64,000 bases of DNA, taken from the NCBI RefSeq assembly GCF_007655135.1, contig NC_045131.1, forward strand, positions 3,100,001 through 3,164,000, written 5' to 3'. Both the position numbers and the translations under genes were made by a program. This document shows positions 13,154 through 24,594 of the stretch, in pieces. Each line of letters starts with the position of its first letter. Within the stretch, counting starts at the first letter, position 1. The stretch comes from Punica granatum. Lineage: Eukaryota; Streptophyta; Magnoliopsida; Myrtales; Lythraceae. The notes beneath the pieces were generated by a model. It saw nothing but the letters and a program-made list of their open reading frames with translations, made no database searches and was not told where the DNA came from.

Positions 13154-14394
13154 GTACGTTGTTGTGAAATATGAATAAAATAATAAAATCCTTGTGGGCT
13201 TCATAAAAGAAGTTCCTTCACAAGCCGCATTGATAATGACCCAATATGCCTTATCGGGTCGACTCGATTCAAAACATTACTCATCGAACCAATTCAATTT
13301 AAATGAAATAAATATACATAAAAGCCAATAAAATATAAAAAAATCTTCAACCTTTGATAACCGAACCGTTTAAAATTAACACGAAACGAACTGATCCGTT
13401 ATTTACAAGTTATGGCTTATTGGGTCAGCTCGCTTACAATCGATCCCTACTGGGTCAATAAGCCTTAAATGAAAAATTATAGAAATGGATATTGTAGTGA
13501 AATATAAATAAAATTATAAGTTCTTGGTGGACTCTCCGGTAAAAGAATTCCGTTCACGAACCGACCCGATAAGCCTTATCGGGTCGACTCCATTAAAAGG
13601 ATATTGTATCGGTTCGATTCGATTTAAATGAGGCAAATATACAAAAATAAAAAGCAATTGAATACAATAAAATCTTTCATCACCGATAGCCAAACCATTA
13701 AAAGGTCGAGGCATATCGTACCAACCCATTAGTGAGCCACTAAGGCTTGTTGGGTCGGCTCGCTCAAAATTGATCCATAACCGGTCGATAAGCCTAAAAC
13801 GAAAATAAATATGCATAGATTGTTGTGAAATACAACGAAGATATTTAATTCTTGTTGGCGTCCTAGCTAAAAGACGTTCATTCACGAACCGATACAATCT
13901 TGACTTGATAAGCCTTATCGAGACGACTCCATTAAAAGCATATAATACCGGTCTGATTTGATTTAAATGAAACAAATATGCATATAAAGCAATTAAATGC
14001 GACAAAATCTTCAACCATTTATAGCAGAACCATTAAAATTTGAAGCATAATGAAGTGACCCGTTAAGGTTAATTGGTTCGACTCTCTTAAAATAAGCCTT
14101 AAATGAAATAACATATATATTTCGTAGTGAAATATAAAGAAAATAAGAAAAGCTTTGTGGGCTTCCTGCTAAAAGACATTCCTTTACGAACATATATGAT
14201 AATGATTCGATATTTCTAATGGGGTCAAGTCCAATAATAACATGACTTATTGGCCCAATTCAAATTATATGAAACAAATATCCATAAAAAGAAATAAAAT
14301 AAATCAAGAACATATGTTTTCACCCCGAAACAAACATGACTCGTCATATTTATATTGTAGTGAAACTTATATTCCCGGTGGCACGCGATAAAAG

Positions 14395-14399
14395 AGGTA
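14395..14399 (+). repeat. Target site duplication AGGTA (left)
   Basis: AGGTA directly precedes the 5' LTR and is repeated at 24291-24295 directly after the 3' LTR. Intact satellite units show a single AGGTA at this point, so the duplication arose on insertion. Confidence 0.95.
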
Positions 14400-16754
14400 T
14401 GTGAGACCGGCCTTTGCCAAATGCACATATATAGGCACACATATACATATCCATATGCACATGCATGGTTACAGAACATACATGTATATAATATATCATA
14501 ATTTGTGGCTAGATCTTGAAATGTATATAATATACCACCACTTGTGGCTGGAATCTTTATCTATATGAAAAAAAAACGAAAAAAGTGAAAATCAGATAGA
14601 GATATGAGTGTAGAATGGGCCAAGTGGCCTCCCTTCAATAGCCCTTTTCTTCCCACCGCCTTTGACCATCTTTGACCACTTTATTTTTCTTCTTTTCTTC
14701 CTTATTTAAGTCATACCCTCCCTTGCTCTATCCCTAGCTAAAAGAAAGCGAAAATGAACCAGAAGAGAGAGAGAGAGAACTGAACTAAGTGGAGAAAATT
14801 CTTGGAGAAGAAGAAGAGGAAGAAGACTAAGTTGGAGTATTGATTAGTAAGTTGATTATCTATGATTTAAACATTCATATTTACTATGTTGTACATAGTT
14901 TGTGGCTTTTCTTGCATCCATCTTAGCTGATCATGTTTCAAAAGGTTAGTTTACGGGAATTTAGTTAGCTTTCCTAGCTAATATAGGTTGAATTGGATAT
15001 ATTTGAAGTTAATCTCATGTTGTTTTGGAATGAGTTGGTCACTTATATAAGCTGAAAAAAAATTCGGTTGTAAGGCAAGGGGCAAATTTCTTAGTTGAGT
15101 TAGGATGTTTCTAATACACCCAGCTATGCCCTTCTGAAAATCGATATATATACACATCGATGTAGACAAGTGTGTGTACATATGTATATATATGCATATA
15201 TTTTGCTCTTGAGCTAATTGTGGATTAGAGAAGGGATCTGAGTTGAGAATTTATCTTGCATTATAATGATATCATGTGATGGATTGATTGACTAAGCTCT
15301 TGTTTATTTGTATTTTGGAACCAAAGAAGTACTTAGAATTCCTTGCACTCTTCTTGAATTGGGCTGATCAAATTGGTCATCCATTTGATATAAATTGCAA
15401 CGTATCCTAAGTTGATATAAATTTAGGAATACATATGCATATCATTTTGCATCATTCCTTATTATGAGAGTTAGCTAGAAATCGAAAAAGATAGGGAGTG
15501 AACATTGTCTATTATGAACGTCTTACATTATAGCTACATCGATGAAGTAACACGGTAGTTAAACTGATGTAAATTTTTACTCTTATTCAGCATATTATCT
15601 AACCTTTGTGCTTGAATTGAATAGGGGCTGGGGAGACGGAGACTATACCTCCGGAAGGCTCGACTCATTAAGTGGTCATTTCAGGGGTGTTAGTGAGTAC
15701 TTTCTTCCATCGTAAAATGATAATAAATATATACATATATGTATGGTTATAGAGGTGATGGTGACTGAATGATTGCGGAACATAGTTGATGTGTATGCTT
15801 AGTACGCTTGTGATTGTTGGACTATAGCCATGGGACCGCTAGACCCGGCGGATTATAAAAGGGGCCTGATCGGCCGCCGAACCCTGCGGAATATAAATAG
15901 GGACTTGATCGGCCGCTGAACCCGGCGAAATATAAATAGGGACTTGATCGGCCGCTGAACCCGGCGAAATATAAATAGGGACGTGATCGGCTGCTGGACC
16001 CGGCGGAATAAAAATAGGGGCCTGATCGGCCGCTGGACCCGGCGGAATACAAACAAGGGCCTGATCGGCCGCTGGACCGGCGGAATATAAATGAAGGTCA
16101 ACTCTTACCGCCAGAGGTTAATGGGCGGCCCCCGCTAATGTGATGTTAACATATTGGTTCATTTTACTTTGGAATATAGTACTCACTGAATTGCAGCTCG
16201 CCCCCTGCATACATTTTTCCAGATGAGATAGGAGCTAGACTAGCCGCACAGGAGGACTTTGGATAACGGGGATCAGCGCAAAGGATTTTGGCAAGTAGGC
16301 CAACCCATAGTATAGGTAGTAAGTGTTCGTAAATGTTACAATCCTGTTACGACCTGAAACTTTTATTTAGTTGGTTTAGTGGTATGGTTGTAGCTGAACA
16401 CACTATTGAGATCATAAATGTACATTAGAATCCGTTAGATTGATTATATATTCATGTAGAGCATGCGAGTTAGTTTAAAGGTTGGATGTGTTATAGAAGT
16501 ATAATATATATATATATATATATGAAAACTTTTCGTTCAGTCTGTATTATAAGATGGTTGCAACTGAGTAATCTTTGAGAGTTTTATGCATATATCTGAA
16601 TTCGTTAGGTGGTTATATGTTTATATAGAGTTTGCTGGGTTGGTTCAATGTGTTGGGAGTTAGGAAAACGGATTATACATATATGAGTTGCGTATATGAT
16701 AATGGATATTAAGTAGTAGAGGGGAAACTCTGCAATAAGTTTCGAGTCGTGACA
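14400..16754 (+). repeat. 5' LTR
   Basis: 2,355 bp, from TGTGAGACCGG to TCGTGACA. It pairs with 21752-24290 over its full length except for a segment of roughly 220 bp (present in the 3' LTR at about 23455-23673) that is absent here around 16138, and one extra 39-bp minisatellite copy here. It would carry the element's promoter, but I cannot place a TATA box with confidence. Confidence 0.95.
15832..16095 (+). repeat. 39-bp GC-rich minisatellite in 5' LTR, ~7 copies
   Basis: Tandem copies of a 39-bp unit with core GATCGGCCGCTGAACCCGG followed by CGAAATATAAATAGGG. Seven copies are visible, the first and last degenerate. The GC-rich half contrasts with the AT-rich LTR around it. Because 39 is divisible by three, all frames stay open and give spurious 13-residue repeat ORFs. 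Confidence 0.9.
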
Positions 16755-16758
16755 TTTT

Positions 16759-16770
16759 TGGTATCAGAGC
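16759..16770 (+). other. Primer binding site (initiator tRNA-Met)
   Basis: TGGTATCAGAGC lies four bases after the end of the 5' LTR. It is the usual complement of the 3' end of plant initiator tRNA-Met and primes minus-strand DNA synthesis. Confidence 0.93.
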
Positions 16771-16885
16771 CTAGGTTATAGGATTCTGTAGACTTAGTGT
16801 GCCTGATCCCCGTTCTTTTTTATTAGTTGCGGCCCAAAGACAGGATATATCTTATCATTGTGTTTGTTAAATGCTTGGTTAACTT

Positions 16886-19800
16886 ATGTTCTGTTTAGGA
16901 AAATTCGCAATGGGACCCAAACGTGCAAGGCGGGGTCGACGTAGATACCGTACTGCCGAGAATTTAGCTGATCTGAGTACACCTGAGCCGATGACAGAGG
17001 AGCAAGTGTCTCAAGCTCCTCAGGAAGCTGCTGCAGCTCCTAGGGATCAAGATCCACCAATCCACCAGACATTAGTAGCCATGACTCGTCTAGTTGAACA
17101 GCAAGCGCAGCTAATTGAGCAACAAACGGCCTTCTTCCAGAGGCAAGCAGCACAGCCGAGTGCATCCACGTCTCACATGGAGCAACAATTGACGCCGTAT
17201 GAAAGGTTTAGGAAATATGGTCCATCTAGTTTTTCGGGAAGTGCTGATCCTATAGAAGCGGAGAATTGGATAGCTGGAATGGAAAGAATTTTTGCAATCA
17301 TGGAGGTTTCAGACAACCAACGTGTGGCACTTGCGACATTTATGCTAGAAGGGGATGCTCAGTACTGGTGGGAGGCTACTCAGAGACGGCTGGACCCGAA
17401 CTCCTCACACGTTATCACTTGGGCTGAGTTTACGCAAGCATTTTATAACAAGTATTTCCCAGCCTCGTTTCGGCGCGCCAAGGAGCGGGAATTTTTGAAT
17501 TTGAAGCAAGGGGACCTCAGCATAGCTGAATATGAAGTAAAATTTACCAAGTTGTCACGTTTTGCCCCTACATTAGTAAGTGATGAAACTTCCAAATACA
17601 GTAGGTTCTTGGATGGATTGAACCTCAATATTAGGTCGCGCGTTTCCGTTCTGGAGATCCCATTATTTGCAGACATGTATAATAAAGCCATTATCGCTGA
17701 GGAGGACTTACGAGAGGAAGTTCATCAGAGGGAGCAAAATAGAACTCGGCCTAGTAGCTCACTTGTAGAGGGTTCCTTCCGACCCCCAAAACGAGGCGGG
17801 TTCATTCAAGGCTTCAATAGAGGGAAATCAACTTATCAGCAGCTTCCGCAATGGTCTCATGAAGATAAGGGCATGAGGAGTCAGGGTGGTGGAAGTTATG
17901 GTGGAACTAATCTCCCGAGGCATCAAAATTGTCAGAATTGTGGTCGATTTCATTTCGGAGTTTGTCAAGTGCAGTCCGGGAGTTGTTTTCATTGTGGACG
18001 TCGTGATCACTTAAGAAACAATTGCCCACAATTAAGGAGTGAGGGGGTTACATGTTTTAGATGTGGCATGAAGGGACATGTATAGAGGAATTGTAGGCAG
18101 CCTATAGTAGCAGCGTCTAGCAGCGCTAGTGTGGGCAATAGGCCATCGGCGATGAAAGGCCGTGGGCAGATGAGTAGCAATAAGAGTGTTCAAAGCCGAG
18201 GGGGCGGGTCGATGGTGAGCTCAGCGGGCCAGGCAAATAGACCAATGTCGCAAGGTAGAGTATTCACCTTAACGAAGTGGGATGCAGACGCTACTCCTAC
18301 TGTTGTGACGGGTACATTAAATCTCTTTAATAAACCTGCTCATGTACTTATAGACCCAGGGTCCACTCATTCATATATCTCATTGTCATATGCCATGCAT
18401 TCTGATAGACCACGAGAGTTATTAGATAGTCGTATGTCCATAGCTACACCGACAGGGGAGAGCGTAGTGGTTGGGGAAGTGTATCGCGGTTGTAGGCTAC
18501 ACTTAGGGGATAAGGAGATGCTAGTAGATTTAATACCCTTAAGCATTTGGGATTTTGATGTTATTCTCGGGATGGATTGGCTTGCTTCCCACCATGCTTC
18601 GATGGAGTGTTACAAGAAGGAGGTTATCTTTAGAATACCAAATGAGCCTGAATTTAAGCTTCATGGAGATCAGTTGGGTGCTCCATTCAATGTTATATCA
18701 TTTCTCGAGGCGACGAAACTTTTGAAAAGGGGGTGTGAAGGATATTTGGCACATGTGGTTGCTACCGAGGTCAACTCACCAAAACTTAGTGAAATTTCAG
18801 TAGTCTGCGAGTTTCCAGAGGTTTTTCCTGATAATTTACCTGGTCTTCCCCCTGATAGAGAGATTGAGTTTACTATCGAGCTAGAGCCCGGTACTGCGCC
18901 GATTTCCCGTGCACCGTATCATATGGCCCCGTCAGAACTCAAGGAATTGAAAATTCAGCTGCAAGAATTGTTAGAAAAGGGATTTATCAGGCCTAGTGTA
19001 TCTCCTTGGGGTGCTCACGTTTTGTTTGTGAAGAAGAAGGAGGGCTCGCTCAGATTGTGCATAGATTATCGATAGTTGAATCGAGTTACGGTGCGCAATA
19101 AATATCCTTTACCTAGGATAGATGATTTGTTTGACCAGCTCCGAGGTGCTACCGTCTTCTCGAAGATCGATCTTAGATCGGGATACCACCAGCTGAAGAT
19201 CAAGGACTCTGATGTGCCCAAGACTGCTTTTTGCACACGGTATGGACATTATGAATTCCTTGTAATGCCTTTCGGGTTAACAAATGCTCCAGCAGCTTTT
19301 ATGGATTTAATGAATAGAGTCTTCCAGCCATATCTTGATCAGTTTGTGGTGGTTTTCATCGATGATATACTGGTATACTCGAGGAATCGGAATGAGCATG
19401 AAGAACATCTCCGAGTAGTGTTGCAAATTTTGAGAGAAAGAAAACTTTATGCTAAGTTTAGCAAATGTGAGTTTTGGTTAGATCGAGTGGGATTCCTCGA
19501 GCATGTGATTTCAGGTGATGGTATATCAGTGGACCCCATGAAGATTGAAGCTATCTTGAATTGGAATCGTCCTACAAGTGTAACAGAGGTGAGGAGTTTC
19601 CTAAGATTAGCTGGTTATTATCAAAGATTTGTGGAAGGATTCTCCCTTATTGCGGCTCCCCTGACTCGGTTAACGCGGAAGAGTGTGAAGTTTGAATGGA
19701 CAGATGAGTGTGAGCAAAGTTTCCAGGAGTTGAAGAAGAGATTGACTACTGCCCCAGTGCTCATTATTCCGTCCACTGATGAGGGATTTGTGATCTATAG

Positions 19801-21717
19801 TGATGCATCTCATCAAGGCTTAGGCTGCGTATTAATGCAATGTGGCAGAGTAGTGGCTTATGCATCTAGGCAACTAAGGAACCATGAGAAGAATTACCCG
19901 ACGCATGATCTTGAATTGGCAGCTGTGGTATTCGCTCTCAAACTTTGGAGACATTATTTATATGGAGCAAAGTGTGAGATTTATACAGATCACAAGAGTT
20001 TGAAATATTTGTTTACTCAGAAAGAACTCAACTTGAGACAGAGGAGATGGATAGAACTAATCAAAGATTATGATTGCACGATCAACTATCATCCAGGAAA
20101 GGCAAATGTTGTGGCAGATGCACTGAGTCGGAAATCATTAGCAAGATTAGCCGGTATGTGGAGTGTTCACAACACACTTATTAATGAGTTGAGGTCATTA
20201 GAAGTTAAATTAGAGGCGACTAGTTCTGGAACATTGATGGCTATTTATGATGTGAAACCAATGCTAATTGATCGAATTCGAGAAGCGCAACAATTAGATC
20301 CATTTTTGGTAGAGATGAAAAATAAAATTAAGGAAGGCAGAGTGAAGGAAGGCAAGAAGTTTGAATTTCTTTTGAAAGAGGATGACACACTCATGTTTGG
20401 GAATCGAATTTGTATACCTGATGACGTTGAGTTAAAGAGAGAAATTCTAGCACAGGCTCATAGCTCACCGTATGCGATGCACCCCGGAAGTACTAAGATG
20501 TATTATAATTTGAAGAGAAGCTATTGGTGGTATAACATGAAAAAGGAGATAGCTAAATTTGTTTCCAAGTGTCTAGTATGTCAACAAGTTAAAGCGGAAC
20601 ATCAACATCCATCTGGGTTATTACAACCTCTTCCGGTACCTGAATGGAAATGGGAGAAGATCACCATGGATTTTGTCTCAGGACTTCCACGAACACGAAG
20701 AGGGCATGATTCTATATGGGTGATAGTTGATAGGCTGACTAAATCCGCTCACTTCCTACCAATTAAAACGACATTCGGTGCTGATCAGTTGGCACAATTG
20801 TTCATTAAAGAGATTGTGAGGTTGCATGGTGTGCCGGTATCTATAGTATCAGACAGAGGTTCCTATTTTACATCCAAGTACTGGAATAGTTTTGTTACGG
20901 CTCGGGGCACGAAGTTGAATTTGACCACTGCTTTTCATCCCGAATCAGACGGGCAAAGCAAAAGGACCATTCAAACATTTGAGGATATGTTAAGAGCGTG
21001 TGTTATAGAATTTCAAGGCAACTGGGATGACTACCTTCCTTTGATGGAATTCGCGTATAATAACAGCTATCAATCTAGTATTTGAATGGCACCATATGAG
21101 TCGCTTTATGGTCGGGCTTGTCGAACATCTTTGTGTTAGAATGAAGTTGGAGAGAGGCAATTAACTGGGCCAGAAATAGTCGACTTAACAGCTGAAAAGG
21201 TCAAGGTTATCCGAGAAAGATTAAAGACGCTCAAGGGCGACAAAAGAATTATGCAGATAAACGAAGAAAGGACCTCGAGTTTCAGCAAGGAGATCGAGTT
21301 TTCTTAAAAGTATCACCGTGGAAGGGTATTCTGAGATTTGGCAAGAAAGGGAAGCTTAGTCCCAGATATATCGGGCCATACAAGATTCTAGAGCGCATTG
21401 GGAAGGTGGCATACCGGTTGGCTCTACCCCCTGAACTATCCCGTATTCATAACGTGTTTCATGTGTCAATGTTGCGTAAGTATATACCAGACCCATCCCA
21501 TGTTCTGAGTTATCAACCGGTGGAGCTAAATGAAGACTTGACATATGAGGAGGAGCCAGTGGAGATCTTAGATAGGAAAAAGCAGGTCCTCCGAACCAAG
21601 AGAATTCCGTTAGTAAAGGTGTTGTGGAAGAGTCATTCGATAGAAGAAGTCACTTGGGAACCCGAGGATTCTATGAGAGTCAAATATCCATACCTTTTCT
21701 CGATATCAGGTAAATAA
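16886..21717 (+). pseudogene. gag-pol polyprotein of the Ty3/gypsy element, broken
   Basis: One frame is open from ATG 16886 (a second, better start is at 16910) but is interrupted by stops at 18083, 19073, 21083 and 21137. A frameshift between about 21190 and 21260 follows, after which another frame runs to TAA 21715-21717. Gag capsid lies at about 17200-17780. Three CCHC zinc knuckles lie at about 17929-18093, the third holding the first stop. The protease motif IDPGSTHSYIS is near 18350. Reverse transcriptase spans about 18900-19560 with FIDD at about 19354. RNase H lies at about 19789-20120, the integrase HHCC region at 20458-20590 and its catalytic core at 20650-21000. A chromodomain-like tail lies at about 21550-21700. 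The position of the integrase catalytic glutamate is lysine (codon 20960-20962). The element cannot make its own polyprotein but could be mobilised by relatives. Confidence 0.94.
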
Positions 21718-21739
21718 TTTCGAGGACGAAATTTTTATT

Positions 21740-21751
21740 AGTGGGGCAGAT
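21740..21751 (+). other. Polypurine tract
   Basis: AGTGGGGCAGAT immediately precedes the TG of the 3' LTR and follows TTTCGAGGACGAAATTTTT, a motif typically found at this place in plant Ty3/gypsy elements. It primes plus-strand synthesis. Confidence 0.85.
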
Positions 21752-24290
21752 TGTGAGACCGGCCTTTGCCAAATGCACATATATAAGCACACATATACAT
21801 ATCCATATGCACATGCATGGTTACATAACATACATATATATAATATATCATAATTTGTGGCTGGATCTTTAAATGTATATAATATACCACCACTTGTGGC
21901 TGGAATCTTTATCTATATGAAAAAAAAAACGAAAAAGTGAAAATCAGATAGAGATATGAGTGTAGAATGGGCCAAGTGGCCTCCCTTCAATAGCCCTTTT
22001 CTTCCCACCGCCTTTGACCATCTTTGACCACTTTATTTTTCTTCTTTTCTTCCTTATTTAAGTCATACCCTCCCTTGCTCTATCCCTAGCTAAAAGAAAG
22101 CGAAAATGAACCAGAAGAGAGAGAGAGAGAACTGAACTAAGTGGAGAAAATTCTTGGAGAAGAAGAAGAGGAAGAAGACTAAGTTGGAGTATTGATTAGT
22201 AAGTTGATTATCTATGATTTAAACATTCATATTTACTATGTTGTACATAGTTTGTGGCTTTTCTTGCATCCATCTTAGCTGATCATGTTTCAAAAGGTTA
22301 GTTTACGGGAATTTAGTTAGCTTTCCTAGCTGATATAGGTTGAATTGGATATATTTGAAGTTAATCTCATGTTGTTTTGGAATGAGTTGGTCACTTATAT
22401 AAGCTGAAAAAAAATTCGGTTGTAAGGCAGGGGGCAAATTTCTTAGTTGAGTTAGGAGGTTTCTAATACACCCAGCTATGCCCTTCTGAAAATCGATATA
22501 TATACACATAGATGTAGACAAGTGTGTGTACATATGTATATATATGCATATATTTTGCTCTTGAGCTAATTGTGGATTAGAGAAGGGATCTGAGTTGAGA
22601 ATTTATCTTGCATTATAATGATATCATGTGATGGATTGATTGACTAAGCTCTTGTTTATTTGTATTTTGGAACCAAAGAAGTACTTAGAATTCCTTGCAC
22701 TCTTCTTGAATTGGGCTGATCAAATTGGTCATCCATTTGATATAAATTGCAACGTATCCTAAGTTGATATAAATTTAGGAATACATATGCATATCATTTT
22801 GCATCGTTCCCTATTATGAGAGTTAGCTAGAAATCGAAAAAGATAGGGAGTGAACATCGTCTATTATGAACGTCTTACATTATAGCTATATCGATGAAGT
22901 AACACGGTAGTTAAACTGATGTAAATTTTTACTCTTATTCAGCATATTATCTAACCTTTGTGCTTGAATTGAATAGGGGCTGGGGAGACGGAGACTATAC
23001 CTCCGGAAGGCTCGACTCATTAAGTGGTCATTTCAGGGGTGTTAGTGAGTACTTTCTTCCATCGTAAAATGATAATAAATATATACATATATGCATGGTT
23101 ATAGAGGTGATGGTGACTGAATGATTGCGGAACATAGTTGATGTGTATGCTTAGTATGCTTGTGATTGTTGGATTATAGCCATGGGACCGCTAGACCCGG
23201 CGGATTATAAAAGGGGCCTGATCGGCCGCCGAACCCGGCGGAATATAAATAGGGACTTGATCGGCCGCTGAACCCGGCGAAATATAAATAGGGACTTCAT
23301 CGGCCGCTGAACCCGGCGGAATATAAATAGGGACGTGATCAGCCGCTGGACCCGGTGGAATAAAAATAGGGGCCTGATCGGCCGCTGGACCCGACGGAAA
23401 ATAAATGAAGGTCAACTCTTACCGCCAAAAGTTAATGGGCGGCCCCCGCTTATGAGATGTGAGTATTGGAAGTTGAGAATGGTATGAGTGAGATGTGTGA
23501 GGTCACGGTACCGTCATAACTCTGTTGCGAGGAAAGGCAACCCTATGGCTATATTATTGTTGTTTGGATTTGGTTGCCATATATGAGTTGTGTGAAAGTA
23601 TGATCTTGGTATTGGATTCTATATCTGGTGGAATATGTACGTAGATAGACATATGATTGATTGTGGTGAATTGTGATGTTAACATATTTGTTCATTTTAC
23701 TTTGGAATATAGTACTCACTGAATTGCAGCTCACCCCCTGCATACATTTTTCCAGATGAGCTAGGAGCTAGACTAGCCGCACAGGAGGACTTTGGATAAC
23801 GGGGATCAGCGCAAAGGATTTTGGCAAGTAGGCCAACCCATAGTATAGGTAGTAAGTGTTCGTAAATGTTACAATCCTGTTACGACCTGAAACTTTTGTT
23901 TAGTTGGTTTAGTGGTATGGTTGTAGTTGAACACACTATTGAGAGCATATATGTACATTAGAATCCGTTAAATTGATTATATATTCATGTAGAGCATGCC
24001 GAGTTAGTTTGAAGGTTGGATGTGTTATGGAAGTATACTATATATATATATATATATATGAAAACTTTTCGTTCAGTCTGTATTATAAGATGGTTACAAT
24101 TGAGTAATCTTTGAGAGTTTTATGCATATATCTGAATTAGTTAGGTGGTTATATTTTTATATAGAGTTTGCTGGGTTGGTTCAATGTGTTGGGAGTTAGG
24201 AAAACGGATTATACATATATGAGTTGCGTATATGATAATGGATATTAAGGAGTAGAGGGGAAACTCTGCAATAAGTTTCGGGTAGTGACA
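21752..24290 (+). repeat. 3' LTR
   Basis: 2,539 bp, from TGTGAGACCGG to GTAGTGACA. It is 184 bp longer than the 5' LTR: it contains a segment at about 23455-23673 that the 5' LTR lacks, but one fewer 39-bp minisatellite copy. Confidence 0.95.
23184..23407 (+). repeat. 39-bp GC-rich minisatellite in 3' LTR, ~6 copies
   Basis: Same 39-bp unit as in the 5' LTR, with six visible copies. Individual copies have their own substitutions, for example CATCGGCCGCTG in place of GATCGGCCGCTG. Confidence 0.9.
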
Positions 24291-24295
24291 AGGTA
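24291..24295 (+). repeat. Target site duplication AGGTA (right)
   Basis: Second copy of the AGGTA duplication, followed by GCATCACGACCCGACTCG, which continues the interrupted satellite unit. Confidence 0.95.
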
Positions 24296-24594
24296 GCATC
24301 ACGACCCGACTCGATTATAACTTGATAAGCTGTATAAAAATCGATCATTAGCTGGTCGATAAGTTTGAAGTGAAAATAAATTTATTTACGTTGAGCTGAA
24401 ATATAAAGAAAATAATAAATTTTTAGAGGGCTCCCCACTAAAAGACATTCCTTCACGATCCGACTTAGTAGTTTCCCGACAAGCCTTATTGGGTCAACTC
24501 CATTGATAAACATGACTTATTAATCCGATTCGAATTAAATGAAGAAACTATACATAAAAGGCAAATAAATATAATATAATCTTTAATCTTTGAT

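Larger units (their letters stand above)
1..14394. repeat. Satellite array, ~330-bp monomer, six-monomer ~2.0-kb higher-order repeat (left block)
   Basis: The whole block is a tandem array. The phrase AGGCGAACC recurs at 1, 1310, 2632, 4640, 6640, 8654, 10662 and 12674, giving spacings of 1309, 1322, 2008, 2000, 2014, 2008 and 2012 bp. Inside each unit, diverged monomers of about 305-345 bp follow one pattern: a TTAAATGAAAATAAA segment, GTAGTGAAATATA, a (T)TCTTGGCGGACTCCCC segment, a CCGATAAG palindrome, TTAAATGAAACAAATAT, then GATAGCCGAACCGTT. Units match one another far better than the monomers within a unit do, which is the signature of higher-order repeat homogenisation. I see no gene in it; the minus-strand ORFs recur in every unit and look incidental. 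Whether it is centromeric, pericentromeric or interstitial cannot be told from this sequence. Confidence 0.95.
14400..24290 (+). mobile_element. LTR retrotransposon, Ty3/gypsy chromovirus type (Tekay/Del-like), nested in satellite
   Basis: A complete but defective element of 9,891 bp. It begins TGTGAGACC, ends GTAGTGACA and is flanked by a 5-bp AGGTA duplication. Order: 5' LTR (14400-16754), primer binding site matching initiator tRNA-Met, one gag-pol frame (16886-21717), a purine-rich tract and 3' LTR (21752-24290). Domain order is gag, zinc knuckles, protease, RT, RNase H, integrase, then a chromodomain-like tail, as in chromoviruses. LTRs over 2 kb and the TTTCGAGGACGAAATTTTT motif before the polypurine tract fit the Tekay/Del clade; this clade call is from memory of the family. 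The LTRs differ by scattered substitutions and two length changes, so the insertion is fairly recent but not brand new. Confidence 0.96.
12674..24594. repeat. HOR unit 8, split by the LTR retrotransposon
   Basis: The unit runs 12674-14399 and resumes at 24296-24594. Removing the 9,891-bp element and one 5-bp target duplication leaves 2,025 bp, the expected unit length. The break lies inside the shared phrase GATAAAAGAGGTAGCATC. The longest (AT)n tract of the array is here (about 13116-13153). Confidence 0.9.

Noticed and set aside
875..14193. Minus-strand ORFs of 60-166 codons in the satellite as genes
   Set aside because: They recur in every unit, span monomer boundaries, lack any known domain and vary with single-base indels, so repeated DNA explains them. 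Retained only as a low-interest finding.
1..14394. CRISPR-like regular repeats
   Set aside because: The monomers are about 330 bp with no short repeat/unique spacer alternation, and the DNA is plant nuclear.
15822..16101. Repetitive-peptide ORFs over the LTR minisatellite (and at 23191-23415)
   Set aside because: A 39-bp repeat keeps all frames open by arithmetic; there is no start context or domain, and the sequence is LTR.
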